Below, piece by piece: positions 23,913 to 34,375 of a stretch of 34,375 nucleotides of DNA. This DNA comes from Acidobacteriota bacterium (GTDB lineage Bacteria; Acidobacteriota; Vicinamibacteria; Vicinamibacterales; JACPPN01), in contig JACPPN010000264.1 in NCBI GenBank assembly GCA_016190995.1, positions 1 to 34,375 on the forward strand, given 5' to 3'. The notes beneath the pieces are model-generated. The model was not told the DNA's origin and searched no databases. It saw nothing but the letters and a program-made list of their open reading frames with translations. Each line of letters starts with the position of its first letter. The stretch's first letter is position 1. The position numbers and the translations under genes are program-made.

Positions 23913-25430
23913 CTAGTGATACACCTGAACGCGCTCGGCGCGGTCATCGTAGATGAAGAGCCGTCCGGCCGAATCGACCGCCAGTGCCTTCGCCCGCCGG
24001 AACGCCCCGGGCGATTTCTCCGGCACGCTGAACTGCGTGACGAGCCGATTCGGCGGCCCGAAGACGAAGACGGTGCCGAGGTCGCGATCGAGCACATACA
24101 GGTGCCCGAGCGCGTCAAACGCGACGTCGACCGGATTCTTGAGCTCGTACCCCGGTCCACGCGCGGCAATCTGCGAGATTTGCCGGCCGTCGCTACCGAG
24201 AATCGTCAGCGTCTTGGCGTCCTTGTCGAGCGCTGCCACCCGGTCGAGCGCGTCGACGGCGATGCGGGCCGGCGCGCCGGGCGCGAATCGATCGAGGTAC
24301 TTACCCGAGCTGGAGAACCTCGCGATGGACCGCTCTTGGCGATCGACGAGCAGGATCTCGTCGGTCGAGAGCCTCGCCCCCGCCGGAATCTCTTCGAGCG
24401 GTCGCGGCGTGTTGTCCGGCTTCGGCGCGGCGATTGCGATCTTCGTCCCGCCTTCCATTGGGTGCAGCGCGCTCTTTTCGATGATGACCGCGCGATCCTG
24501 TTGATCGAAGAACACGGCCCGCGCCTGTTCCGCCGGCAGCGAGCGCGCGACCCCGCCCTGCCGGTCGTACATGGAAGCGCCATCGTTGGTCACCACGACG
24601 AGCGCGTCCTGCGCATTGATTCCGAGTGCCACGACGTCCTGCAACTTGGCGGCGGGGGGAATGACGCGCGGAGCGACGCGGTATGGCGGCTGTCCGGCGG
24701 ATCCGAGCAGGTAGAGGCGGTAGAGGATCGTGCTCCACGCAAGCGCTCTGACCGCTTCCTGGCTGGCCGGGTGGCGCATGCGGACGCGATGGAGCTCTTC
24801 GAGCGCCTTGAACGGCTGCCCGGCGCGCGTCAGCGCCAGGGCGAGCCCGAGGTGCGCCCTGGCGGCCCAAGGCGTAGACGCCGGATACTCCGCGAATACT
24901 CGGCGGTACTTGTCGATCGCTTCGTCGTTGCGTCCCGCAATGCGCAAGGTTTCGGCGGCGTAGTACAGCGCCGCGGACAGCGCCTCGTTCTTGCGATCGA
25001 AGAGGCTCAGGACGCGGTCGAAGCTCGCGAGCGCGGTGTCGACCTGCCTTTCGGTCCGGCCGCGGGCAAGCGCGATCCGGCCGACGAGGATGTGTCCCAT
25101 CGGGGCGGCGTCGCCCTGTTCGTACTTCGTGACCAGCATCTGGGCCGCGCCCTGGGCCGCGTCGAAGTTGCGCGTGTCGAAATGATACTGCGCAATCTGC
25201 AGCAAGGCATCGTCAGCGACCGAGGTGTTCGGATAGGCCTCGACGACGACCTGAAAATCCTTGAGCGCTTCGTCGAACCGACCGGTTTCCATGAAGCTGA
25301 GACCGGTATCGAGACGGCGGCGAGCCGCCTCTTCAGGGGCCGCGGCCTGTCCCCACCCGCGCACCGCGGCCGCGCACAGGATGGCGCCGAGAACGACGAC
25401 GAAGAGGTTGGAAGAGCTGCGATGAATCAT
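23913..25430 (-). CDS. Exported TPR plus beta-propeller (NHL-like) protein (module copy 2)
   Basis: A 505-residue protein with a signal peptide (SSSNLFVVVLGAILCAAAVRGWG). TPRs occupy about 30-220 (LDTGLSFMETGRFDEALKDF, ALYYAAETLRIAGRNDEAIDKYRRVFAEYP and others). The C-terminal half is a propeller with NHL-type blades such as KNPVDVAFDALGHLYVLDRD and RAKALAVDSAGRLFIYDDRA. It matches the design of the gene at 8418-9737, with a longer TPR part resembling YbgF/CpoB-like outer-membrane coordination proteins. ATG 25430 overlaps the kinase stop (ATGA). A longer frame upstream is only a shadow of the kinase gene. It probably acts as a periplasmic protein-protein platform for the kinase encoded just before it. 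Confidence 0.82.
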   Translation of the reverse strand: MIHRSSSNLFVVVLGAILCAAAVRGWGQAAAPEEAARRRLDTGLSFMETGRFDEALKDFQVVVEAYPNTSVADDALLQIAQYHFDTRNFDAAQGAAQMLVTKYEQGDAAPMGHILVGRIALARGRTERQVDTALASFDRVLSLFDRKNEALSAALYYAAETLRIAGRNDEAIDKYRRVFAEYPASTPWAARAHLGLALALTRAGQPFKALEELHRVRMRHPASQEAVRALAWSTILYRLYLLGSAGQPPYRVAPRVIPPAAKLQDVVALGINAQDALVVVTNDGASMYDRQGGVARSLPAEQARAVFFDQQDRAVIIEKSALHPMEGGTKIAIAAPKPDNTPRPLEEIPAGARLSTDEILLVDRQERSIARFSSSGKYLDRFAPGAPARIAVDALDRVAALDKDAKTLTILGSDGRQISQIAARGPGYELKNPVDVAFDALGHLYVLDRDLGTVFVFGPPNRLVTQFSVPEKSPGAFRRAKALAVDSAGRLFIYDDRAERVQVYH

Positions 25431-27310
25431 CGAATCGGGAGGCGAGTCGTGTCGCCGGGCTGGATGCTGACCTTGAACGGGCGACGGGTTCCGTTCGGGC
25501 AATCGAGATTCACGGCATAGCCTCGGGGCGCAAGGCGTTGCGCCTCGAAAGGTGCGTAGCCGAGGTCGCGGGTCTCCAGCGAAACCGCGCAGTTCTCGAC
25601 CGCGCTTGCCACCGTGATGAGCAACGTGCCGAGCTCGGGCGCCCGCAGCTCGACGTTTCTGCCCGGGGGCACGTCGACATTCATTGCGTAGTCCAGGAAG
25701 TACTCCGATGCCCGCAGGCGCAACGTGTGACGCCCGGCGAGCGTCAGGCGGTGGCTCTCGGCTGCCTCGCCGAGCACGCGCCGCCCTTCCACCACCTCGA
25801 ACGGATACGCCCCCGTGATGCTCACGGTGCCGGGCTGTTGCGACGCGGCTTCGAGCTGGAACGTCGCCGTTCCTGCCCGCGCCTGCTCTTCGGTGACGCG
25901 CCCCTCGTACGTTTGATAGCCACGCTTCACGAGCCGCAAGCGCCACGGCGGCGATCCCGGCAACGGAATCGTGGCGGGCGTCACGGCATCGAGATCACGT
26001 CCCTCGAGGTTGATGTTCGCGCCCGAGGGCTCCGTGACGATGGCGAGCTTGAGCTCGGTCGTCGTCGGCGCGGGTGCGGGTTTCGGCGGCTGTACGACGA
26101 TAATCGGCGCAGGCGTTGTGGTCCCGGCCGAAACCGGCTGCGTGGCAGGTTGCGACGAGAGCCACATCCTGGCTGAAAAGAGCAGGATGATGACGAGCGA
26201 GACCCCGCCCGCCGCTCCTGCCAGCACCCCCCATCCGCCCGAGCGGTCGAAGACAGAGGGCAAGCCGCTGCGCCGCTTCGGCGGCGCCCACAGCTCGGAC
26301 GTCGACTCGCGGTACGGTAGCGGCGGCTCGGTGGCGGTCCGGGCAGTTCCGGAAGCAACGGGGACGGCGCTCCACGACCCCGAGGGTGATGGACCAGCAG
26401 GGGTTCGGTACCGCGAGCTCGGGGGCGGTGCCGCGTCGCTGGGCGCGTAAACAGTCTCGGGCAGCACGACCGCGGGCTGCTCGATGGGCAGCGACTGCCG
26501 GATCGCCTGCAGATCGCCCGCGAGGTCGCCGGCGCGCTGGTACCGGTTGTCGGCATTCTTCTGGAGCGCCTTCCCGACCGTGTTGATCAACGCAGGCGGC
26601 AGATGGAGCGGCAGATTCTGGAGCGGCGGCGGTTCGTCCCTGATGATCTTCAGAAGAAGTGCCGTCGGTGAATCTGCCTCGAACGGTTTATGTCCGGCCA
26701 GGAGCTCGTAGAGCACGACGCCGGCGGAGAACACGTCGGCGCGCCCGTCGATGATCCGCCCCTCCACCTGTTCGGGCGCCATGTAGGCCGCGCTCCCGAG
26801 CACGTCGCCGGCATTGGTGAGCGCGGTGCTCGCCATCTTCGCGATGCCGAAGTCGAGGAGCTTCACCGTGCCGTCTTCGAGCAGCCAGATGTTCGGCGGC
26901 TTGACGTCGCGATGGACGACGCCCTGCTCGTGGGCGAAGTGGAGGCCCGTGCAGAGCTGCACCATGATGTCGAGCTTCGAGTCGAGCGGGAGGGACGGCA
27001 CCTTCTGCAGCCGGCCCGTGAGGTTGGTGCCGCGCAGGAACTCCATCACGATGTACGGCACGCCTTCTTCCTCGGCGAACTCGAAAATCGTGACGATGTT
27101 GCGGTGCTGGAGCTTCGCGGCGGCGCGCGCCTCGCGGAAGAATCGCGGGCGGGCGGACTCGTCGGCCGTGAAATCGGTCGACATCAGCTTGATCGCCACC
27201 TCGCGATCGAGCACCGGATCGAGCGCGCGATAGAGCACGCCCATCCCACCTCGTCCGACGCGCTCGAGCACTTCGTACCGGCCAATCTTGCGAACCACAT
27301 CCGCCATCAT
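25427..27310 (-). CDS. Membrane Ser/Thr protein kinase with periplasmic PEGA modules (module copy 2)
   Basis: About 627 residues. The kinase domain spans about 10-275: VGRGGMGVLY, ATP lysine in AIK (about 41), HRDVKPPN (a proline replaces the usual alanine), DFG, and an activation loop TALTNAGDVLGSAAYMAPEQ. A disordered Pro/Ser/Thr linker (about 280-355) includes LPETVYAP, a candidate phospho-site. A transmembrane helix (about 360-382) is followed by a PEGA module (VTEPSGANINLEGRDLDAVTPATIPL) and more beta-rich sequence to the end, containing two cysteines (VENCAVSL and NLDCPNG) that could form a disulphide. ATG 27310 has GGAG 8 bases upstream; GTG 27316, overlapping the previous stop, is possible. 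It is co-translated with the propeller gene that follows. Confidence 0.92.
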   Translation of the reverse strand: MMADVVRKIGRYEVLERVGRGGMGVLYRALDPVLDREVAIKLMSTDFTADESARPRFFREARAAAKLQHRNIVTIFEFAEEEGVPYIVMEFLRGTNLTGRLQKVPSLPLDSKLDIMVQLCTGLHFAHEQGVVHRDVKPPNIWLLEDGTVKLLDFGIAKMASTALTNAGDVLGSAAYMAPEQVEGRIIDGRADVFSAGVVLYELLAGHKPFEADSPTALLLKIIRDEPPPLQNLPLHLPPALINTVGKALQKNADNRYQRAGDLAGDLQAIRQSLPIEQPAVVLPETVYAPSDAAPPPSSRYRTPAGPSPSGSWSAVPVASGTARTATEPPLPYRESTSELWAPPKRRSGLPSVFDRSGGWGVLAGAAGGVSLVIILLFSARMWLSSQPATQPVSAGTTTPAPIIVVQPPKPAPAPTTTELKLAIVTEPSGANINLEGRDLDAVTPATIPLPGSPPWRLRLVKRGYQTYEGRVTEEQARAGTATFQLEAASQQPGTVSITGAYPFEVVEGRRVLGEAAESHRLTLAGRHTLRLRASEYFLDYAMNVDVPPGRNVELRAPELGTLLITVASAVENCAVSLETRDLGYAPFEAQRLAPRGYAVNLDCPNGTRRPFKVSIQPGDTTRLPIR

Positions 27311-27312
27311 CG

Positions 27313-27868
27313 TCACTCCGTGCGCGACACGATGGTGAACGACGCCGCCACGTGCGCGAATACCGGCTCGAACTTGGTGAACTGCGCGACGGCGGAGCTG
27401 CAGATCAGGCGATACAGGTCCGTGCCGACCGGGAAGGAGTACTGACGAACGCGCTCGGCGCCCTTGATGCCGGGCCGGCCGAATTCGACCAGGATGAGCC
27501 GACGGGGTCCCACGTCGAGGAGCTTCGCCGTGACATTGGTGGCGGCGACCTGACGTTCGCGAACGAGATCGGCCTCCGTCTGGGCGAAGACGTCGTCGAT
27601 GTCGGCGGCCGTGAGCGCGATGTTGAGCGTCGCGTGCTCGACGACGATGGCCGCCTCACCCTTCTTCTGCGCCAGGGTTACGAGAACGAACCCGCCGCCC
27701 GGGACGGCCTGCCAGTCCTTTTTCGGGTACTCGAGGTTGAACCGTCCGCTTGGTCCCTGGAGCGGCTGCACGCCGAGCTTGGCGTTCCGTCCGAAGATGT
27801 TCGCCGGCTGCGCGGTCACGACGAGCGACGCGAGCGCGGCGAACGCCGGCACGAGAGACCAGATCCGT

Positions 27869-27876
<8 letters not shown>
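27313..27876 (-). CDS. Small exported protein of unknown function
   Basis: A 187-residue protein starting MRKRIWSLVPAFAALASLVVTAQP, a classical signal peptide. The mature part (GRFNLEYPKKDWQAVPGGGFVLVTLAQKKGEAAIVVEH) resembles in outline PsbP/DcrB/DUF1795-like alpha/beta domains, in which a strand FNLEYPKDW is common. This is a pattern impression only. No cysteines other than one near the end (LICSSAV) and no lipobox are seen. ATG 27876 overlaps the ATPase stop by 8 bp. Its own stop overlaps the next possible start (GTGA), so it is tightly built into the operon between the ATPase and the kinase. Confidence 0.7.
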
Positions 27877-29715
<1,839 letters not shown>

Positions 29716-29719
<4 letters not shown>

Positions 29720-31266
29720 CGGGGGCTCGCTCGAAGGGCTGAGAGGCGGTCCTGTGCCGGTTTCCGGTTCGGGTTGTTGTCACTCAGGAACTTGACCGCG
29801 CGCTCGTACAGGGCAATGGCCTCGGGGGTCCGGCCGAGCGCGTCGTATTGCTTCGCGCGCCGGTAGGCTTCGTCGCCTTCCTTGTTCATCTTGTCGCGGA
29901 CGCGACGCGTCGCTTCGTCGACGCCTCCAATCGACGCATCGATGCGCCGCGCCCGGGCATACTCGTCGAGCGCTGCGGTCAGGTCGCCTTCATTCTCGAG
30001 CTTCGTGGCCCCGTCAAATGCCTGCTGCGCCGACTGCCGGAGCGTGTTTCGTACCTGCGCGAGGAGCGCGGCGGCGTCGCGATACCGCGGCTCCTCACGA
30101 ACGATGGCTTCGAACTCGCCCGCCGCCCCCACCAGCTCTCCCCGGCTCAGATTCGCTTTCCCCTGGTCGTAGCGCGCCTGCATCTGGGCCATGCGTGCGC
30201 GCCACGAGACCGGCTTCTCGCCCGGCTGCAGCGTCACCCCTCCATCCTCTGGTTTCGGTGGCGCGGCACCGCGCGGCGCCGTGGCTGGCGCGGCCTTCGG
30301 CGGCGGCGTCGGTTTGGCGGACGCCCCGCTGGTGTCGGTCGAGCTCGCGGGTGGTGTCGCGGCCGGCGGGGTCGAGGCACCCGTGCTCCCCGGCGACGTG
30401 GCGGACTCCGCGGGCGCGATTGTCTCCTGCTCGGCCTGGTGCTGCTTCGCGCGCGCCAGGTCGTCCGCCTTGACCTTGAGCTCGTTGGCTTCCGCGTGCG
30501 TCCGGTCGATGAGCAGCACCGCGTCGAACTCCTGCCGCGCCGCGTCGTAGTCCCCGCGGTCGATCAGGGCCCTCCCATCCGCGATGTGCCTCGCGATTAC
30601 CTCCTCGTTTGGAGGCGCCGGCGGGGCCGGTTCCTGAGGGGTCGTGACGGTGGTCGTTGCCTGCGTGGCATCCTCCGGCGCCGGCGTGAGCATCACTTTG
30701 AGGCCGACGAGCACGATCATGAATACCGCGAAGACGCCGAAGACAAGCGGCTTCGGTTGACGGGCCAGCCACCCGACCGGGCCGCCAGCCGCCTGGGCGG
30801 CCGCCGCCTGTGACTTCGCCGGTCTGCGAGCGCTGCGAGCGGTGGCAGGCGTCGGCAACGGCGGCCGCGGCGCCACCAGCATCGTCTCCCTGCCCACGGA
30901 CTGCGTGGATTCGCGTGCAGCGCCGACGATCGTTTCGGGCATCGCGGCGCTGCCGACTGCTGCAATGGCCGGCTGCGCCTTCTCGAGCACCAACCGGTAC
31001 GGCCCCACCATTACCGCGAGGCCCGGTTCGAGCGCGGCACGGGCGACCCGCTGACCGCCCATCCAGATTCCGTTCTGGCTGTTCAGGTCGAGCAGCACGT
31101 ACTGGCCGCCCTCGTACCGCAGTTCAGCATGAATGCGCGACACACCCTTGGTGGGATCCTCGAGAATGATGTCGTTTTGATCGCCGCGGCCGATGCGGAG
31201 GTCGCGGTCGGCGAGATCGATTTGTTTGTACGGCGTCTCGCCGCGGAAGATGAGCAGCTTGGCCAC
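29716..31266 (-). CDS. FHA-TM-TPR membrane protein
   Basis: A 516-residue protein. The N-terminal FHA domain (about 1-97) has all hallmark residues: IGRGDQNDIIL, SRIHAEL and LNSQNGIW. A disordered linker holds two Thr motifs, PETIVGA (T112) and RETMLVAP (T128). A transmembrane helix lies at about 172-193. An external part has TPR-like helices at about 222-275 and 360-516, separated by a Pro/Ala/Ser linker. FHA domains bind phosphothreonine peptides, so it should read the activity of the kinases in this run. The start is taken as GTG 31266 (VAKLLIFRG), which has GAGGGA upstream and fits the FHA fold; the longer frame to 31329 runs into the preceding gene. Confidence 0.87.
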
Positions 31267-31273
31267 TGGAATT

Positions 31274-31279
31274 TCCCTC
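31274..31279 (-). promoter_or_regulatory. Ribosome-binding site GAGGGA for the FHA-TM-TPR gene
   Basis: On the minus strand GAGGGA lies 7 bases before GTG 31266. It supports the shorter start over the in-frame extension to 31329. Confidence 0.6.
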
Positions 31280-31294
31280 GCTGTTACGCGCGCG

Positions 31295-32203
31295 TCAGCG
31301 CCCCGAACGCCGCCGCGCTTCCTCAACACCCGTTGTCGCCTCGGCGTTGCGGGGATCGCCGGGATACGTCAGGAGCAGCACTTTTTCCCACGCGAGCGCG
31401 CCATCGTCGAATCGGAGCTGCGCCATGGCACGGCGGGCTTCCGCCAGCTCGTCGGCAATGGATCGTTCGAGCAGCGCTTGTGTCTCCGCCAGGCGCGCCC
31501 GCGCGATGTCGTTGCGCGGGGCGCGCTGGACGATCGCGGCGAACAACTGCACCGCCTCGCGATAGCGGCCCGCCTGCTGGTGCATCACGCCCTCGTCGTG
31601 AAGCGCCTCTTCTTCGCGCACGCCCGCCTGTGTCGCGCGCGCGGCGACCTCGGCGATGAGCTCGGTATCCACAATCGTGACCGGCTTCGTCGGGCCGACG
31701 GGCGCGGGCGCCGCCGCGGGGCCCGTCCGGACCTCCGTTCCCGGAGTCGACGAGGAGGGCGCGAGCATCATGAAGAGCACGAGCATCACCAACAGGGCGC
31801 CGGCCCCGACCATTGCCAGCCGGAGCTGCTTGGACTTGCCCGGCGCCGCCCCCGCCGCTTCGGCCGCGCGGTCGACGAACACCAGCTGTTGATCGCCGAC
31901 TTCGATGACGTCACCCGGCTTGAGCGCGTGGTAGACCGAGATCGGCGCGCCGTTGACTCGCGTGCCGTTCGCGCTCTTCAGATCCTCGACGACGAACTGT
32001 CCGCCCGTGTACTGCAGGATGGCGTGGTTTTTGGAGACGAACGCCGAATCTATGCTGATCGTGTTCGTCGGCTCACGGCCGATCGTGATGGGCCGCTCCG
32101 GCCAGATCGTGTACTCCACGGGCGTTCCGCCCGCGCGCTGCCACACCAGAACGGGACGTTGAACGTCCGAGTCTTTCGTTCCAATCAACGAATCGCGCCT
32201 CAT
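31295..32203 (-). CDS. Short FHA-TM-TPR membrane protein
   Basis: A 302-residue protein with an FHA domain at about 17-110 (IGREPTNTISI, SKNHAILQY, KSANGTRVNG), a transmembrane helix at about 128-147 (MVGAGALLVMLVLFMMLAP) and an external helical region (about 180-300) with TPR-like repeats (HDEGVMHQQAGRYREAVQLFAAIVQRAP). It is a shorter relative in design of the protein at 29716-31266. ATG 32203 overlaps the preceding stop (ATGA). The same frame is open well upstream, but that part is a shadow of the preceding gene. The role is inferred as a phosphothreonine reader anchored in the inner membrane with a periplasmic protein-binding arm. Confidence 0.86.
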   Translation of the reverse strand: MRRDSLIGTKDSDVQRPVLVWQRAGGTPVEYTIWPERPITIGREPTNTISIDSAFVSKNHAILQYTGGQFVVEDLKSANGTRVNGAPISVYHALKPGDVIEVGDQQLVFVDRAAEAAGAAPGKSKQLRLAMVGAGALLVMLVLFMMLAPSSSTPGTEVRTGPAAAPAPVGPTKPVTIVDTELIAEVAARATQAGVREEEALHDEGVMHQQAGRYREAVQLFAAIVQRAPRNDIARARLAETQALLERSIADELAEARRAMAQLRFDDGALAWEKVLLLTYPGDPRNAEATTGVEEARRRSGR

Positions 32204-33966
32204 GCGTGCCCCCTGCTTCCCGTTGGTTTGAACGCCACGTGCACCGGCTGGTCCTTGCCCGCGCGCGTGACCGTGATCTCGAGCTCGTACGGCCGTCCTT
32301 CCGGCTTGATGACCACGCGATCGGTGCCGCCGGCCGCCACGGTGCTCAGGCACGTCATCAGGCCAGCCGCGATCCCCTGATCCGGCAGCGCGTCCATCAG
32401 GTGCTGGCCGATGATGGCCTCGGGCTTGACGCCAAGCAGCTCCGAGCACCCCGGCGTGGCTTCGGTGATCCTGAACTTCTCGTTCGCGACCAGGCGCCCC
32501 TCCATCAGTGGCGCCGCCGCGGGCGGGGGGGCCCTGCGGGCGGTCGTGGCCGGCATCGGCGCCGCGTAGGAACGCGGCGCCGCCGGTGCGCGCGCGGCGA
32601 CCGGCTCCGGCGCAGCCTGCCGGCTGAGCGAGACGCCCGCCGCCTTCAACCGGTCGACGAGATAGCTCACCGAGTCGGCGATGTCCTTCGATGGCTGGGA
32701 ACCCAGAGGATCCGCCACCTCGCTGATTTGCCCCGACATGGCGAGCTCGATGTCTTCGTTCAGCGCCTTGAGCCCGTTCATCGTTGCGCGCCGGATCGCA
32801 GTCGCCACAACGAAGCCGGCCGCAAGCGCGAGAATCAGGGTCGGGAAGAGCACCATGCCGGTTCCCCCCGCGTCGGGAGGCACGGACGGCCTGAACGTAA
32901 TCCAGGCAACCGCGCTGGTGCCCTGCCTGGTCCGCACCGGCGCAACCGCCTCGATGACCTCGCCGTTCCACGCCGAGTGCGGCGAGCGTACGTCGCGCGG
33001 CGCGAGCCCGACGGCAGGAATGGTGGAGAACGATTCGGTCGCGCGCGCGCCTGGGGACTGCACGCGGCCGTCCCGCGTGAGCACGAGCGCGCTGATGACG
33101 CCGGCCTGCTCGAGCACACCGGTGGCGGCGTCCGCGATGCCCGAATTGGTCTCGATGGCGGCCCCCGCATCGGCGGCGAGCCATCGGACGAGCGCCAGCG
33201 CGCGCGCGTCTCCCGTGGCGGCCAGCAGGTTGGTGCGCGAGATGGTGAGGGGCACGGCCGCGATGAAGAACGCCACGACCGCGAGACCCATGACCAGGAC
33301 GAGCACGCGTCCGTTCCAGGATCCGCTGGGTGCCTTCTTCCGGCGCGCAGCCGCGCCCGGCGCAGGCGCGGGGGGCGCAATCGTCGGAATCGGCGCGGTC
33401 CTGGACGGGCGCGGCGGTTCGATCGGAACGCTCGGGGCCCCCCGCACGGCGCCCCGTGAGGGCGTCAAGATCGTCGCATCGCGGGCGATCTCCGGCGCGG
33501 AATCCACCATCGCGCCCCGATAGGCCGCGGCTGCCGGGCTCGCGTACGAAGGCGCGGCGGCGGGCGGAACCTGCGGTGCCATCGGCTGGGCATAGGGCAC
33601 GGCTCCGGACGCCGGCGGGGCGACGAGGACCGTGCGATCGCCCGACATCGTATCGCTCGCCGGCGGCGCGGCGTTCGGCTGCGGCTCCTCGACGAACTGG
33701 ATGTGAATACCGGCGACTTCGATGACGTCGCCCGGCAGCAGCGTGGCCTGCGTCGTCTGGACGCCGTTGACGCGGATGCCGTTGCGGCTGCCGAGGTCGC
33801 GGACGGTCACGGCGCTCGCGGAGGCGCGGAACTCGGCATGCTGGCGCGACAGGAGCGGGTCGTTGTCGCTGATGTCGCAGCTGGGATCCCGCCCGACGGT
33901 CATGGTTCCGGCGAGCAGGAGGTCACGTTCTCCACGGGAATCGCGGACGACAAGTTTGCGGCTCAC
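32200..33966 (-). CDS. FHA - TM - sensor - TM - HAMP-like - PAS membrane protein
   Basis: A 588-residue protein of unusual layout. The FHA domain (about 1-93) has VGRDPSCDI, SRQHAEF and GSRNGIRVNG. A long Pro/Ala linker (about 96-215) contains DRTVLVAP (T112) and DATILTP (T165). TM1 (about 220-240) leads to an extracytoplasmic sensor of about 130 residues resembling a single Cache-like domain (ALVLTRDGRVQSPG). TM2 (about 370-391) is followed by a HAMP-like linker (about 392-445) and a PAS-like domain (about 488-575; FRITEATPGCSELLGVKPEAIIGQHLMDALP). No kinase, cyclase or receiver domain follows, so signalling must pass through FHA or PAS contacts, most simply to the Ser/Thr kinases encoded downstream. 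The start overlaps the DUF192 stop (ATGA). Confidence 0.84.
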   Translation of the reverse strand: MSRKLVVRDSRGERDLLLAGTMTVGRDPSCDISDNDPLLSRQHAEFRASASAVTVRDLGSRNGIRVNGVQTTQATLLPGDVIEVAGIHIQFVEEPQPNAAPPASDTMSGDRTVLVAPPASGAVPYAQPMAPQVPPAAAPSYASPAAAAYRGAMVDSAPEIARDATILTPSRGAVRGAPSVPIEPPRPSRTAPIPTIAPPAPAPGAAARRKKAPSGSWNGRVLVLVMGLAVVAFFIAAVPLTISRTNLLAATGDARALALVRWLAADAGAAIETNSGIADAATGVLEQAGVISALVLTRDGRVQSPGARATESFSTIPAVGLAPRDVRSPHSAWNGEVIEAVAPVRTRQGTSAVAWITFRPSVPPDAGGTGMVLFPTLILALAAGFVVATAIRRATMNGLKALNEDIELAMSGQISEVADPLGSQPSKDIADSVSYLVDRLKAAGVSLSRQAAPEPVAARAPAAPRSYAAPMPATTARRAPPPAAAPLMEGRLVANEKFRITEATPGCSELLGVKPEAIIGQHLMDALPDQGIAAGLMTCLSTVAAGGTDRVVIKPEGRPYELEITVTRAGKDQPVHVAFKPTGSRGHA

Positions 33967-34337
33967 GCTGGGTCGATCCTTATCCGCTGCCCCGCACGAA
34001 CGCCGGCACGTGTGGCCGCGCCCGCAGGCAGCTCAATGGTGGTCCGGGCACGCCATCCGCCCCACGCGACACCGAAGGGTCGAAGCGTGTCGACAACCCG
34101 CAGGACGGTGCCGTGACGATCGAGGAAGATGACGTCAATCGCAAAACGCATGAACCATGTGTGCACCATCGAGCACGGCCGCAGCACCAGTCCGTCGCCT
34201 TCGTCGAGCGACCGGCGGGCGAGCAGGCCGATCATGCGCGAGAACGGCGTCGCGGCCACCGTCGCAAGTGTGAACGGCGCCGCCGGCTCGATCACGAGCT
34301 TCGCGCGGGGCGCGCGACCCTCACCGCGAGCGCGCAA
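33963..34337 (-). CDS. DUF192-family protein
   Basis: A small protein (124 residues if started at TTG 34337) with the DUF192 pattern: SRMIGLLARRSLDEGDGLVL, MVHTWFMRFAIDVIFLDRHG, VLRVVDTLRPF and the ending TIELPAGAATRAGVRAGQRI. The family forms a small beta barrel often found as an exported or lipoprotein domain; its biochemical role is not established, and no signal peptide is visible here. The start is uncertain: TTG 34337 overlaps the upstream gene by 17 bp, and GTG 34295 would give 110 residues. The stop overlaps the start of the FHA-PAS gene by 4 bp, so it belongs to the same run. Confidence 0.8.
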   Translation of the reverse strand: MRARGEGRAPRAKLVIEPAAPFTLATVAATPFSRMIGLLARRSLDEGDGLVLRPCSMVHTWFMRFAIDVIFLDRHGTVLRVVDTLRPFGVAWGGWRARTTIELPAGAATRAGVRAGQRIRIDPA

Positions 34338-34375
34338 GGAACTGGAGCGCCACCGGCGCGATGATCACGATCAAC
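34321..34375 (-). CDS. 3' end of an unidentified membrane protein gene (partial)
   Basis: On the minus strand the window edge reads LIVIIAPVALQFLARSR and then TGA at 34323-34321. A hydrophobic stretch followed by a basic tail suggests the final transmembrane helix of an integral membrane protein. It lies just before DUF192 and upstream of a GspE/PilB-like ATPase, so a platform protein of the GspF/TadC kind is one guess. Seventeen residues are too few to decide. Confidence 0.5.
   Translation of the reverse strand, partial: LIVIIAPVALQFLARSR

Noticed and set aside
23891-24169. An extended N-terminus for the PEGA/PDZ protein
   Set aside because: This part is a shadow of the propeller gene in another frame, and the signal peptide begins after ATG 23890.
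25431-25946. An extended N-terminus for the TPR/propeller protein
   Set aside because: It is Arg/Gly-rich shadow sequence inside the kinase gene; ATG 25430 gives a signal peptide and a 4-bp overlap.

Overview
This is a high-GC window whose style (dense antisense shadow frames, many membrane-anchored Ser/Thr kinases carrying PEGA modules, FHA proteins, palindromic intergenic repeats of the GTCCGGCTTCAGCCGGAC type) suggests an Acidobacteriota genome, perhaps of the Vicinamibacteria. Myxococcota or Gemmatimonadota cannot be excluded from sequence alone.

Layout. (1) 1-3990, plus strand: the 3' part of an amidohydrolase, a polytopic GT-C-type glycosyltransferase and a GT4 glycosyltransferase, with a patch of REP-like palindromes between the last two. 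(2) About 4078-6130: a decayed integron. It holds a fragment of an integron-integrase-like gene, a recombination core site at 4548-4554, two attC sites (5149-5219 and 5850-5951), two complete cassettes (4549-5213 and 5214-5945) that each carry a two-gene toxin-antitoxin-type operon, and a third cassette with a truncated MazE/AbrB-like antitoxin. The cassette boundaries are supported by an internal check: the first bases of each complete cassette are exactly complementary to the 5' core of the attC at its own end. (3) 6157-11535, minus strand: a Ser/Thr kinase, a secreted TPR/beta-propeller protein and a secreted PEGA/PDZ/TPR protein. (4) 11780-13662: a DinB-family protein (minus) and an exported AspA/AstE-type zinc hydrolase (plus). 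(5) 13685-34375, minus strand: a run of at least twelve co-oriented genes, mostly overlapping by 4 bp. In transcription order these are the 3' end of an unidentified membrane protein, a DUF192 protein, an FHA-sensor-PAS membrane protein, two FHA-TM-TPR proteins, a GspE/PilB-type ATPase, a small exported protein, a PEGA kinase, a TPR/beta-propeller protein, a PEGA/PDZ/TPR protein and two very large paralogous kinases of 1325 and 1267 residues.

How the genes fit together. Regions 3 and 5 contain two copies of the same three-gene module: membrane kinase with periplasmic PEGA-like modules, exported TPR/propeller protein, exported PEGA-PDZ-TPR protein. The two PEGA-PDZ proteins keep three cysteines at nearly identical positions. 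In region 5 the module is joined to three membrane FHA proteins and a type II secretion/type IV pilus-class ATPase. A short threonine motif of the form T-(V/I/M)-(L/F/V/Y)-x-(A/P) recurs in the linkers of the kinases and the FHA proteins, so the kinases may mark themselves and the FHA proteins for phospho-dependent assembly at the membrane. I infer an envelope-sensing, kinase/FHA-controlled apparatus; its substrate and output are not visible here. No tRNA, rRNA, intact insertion sequence or CRISPR array was seen.
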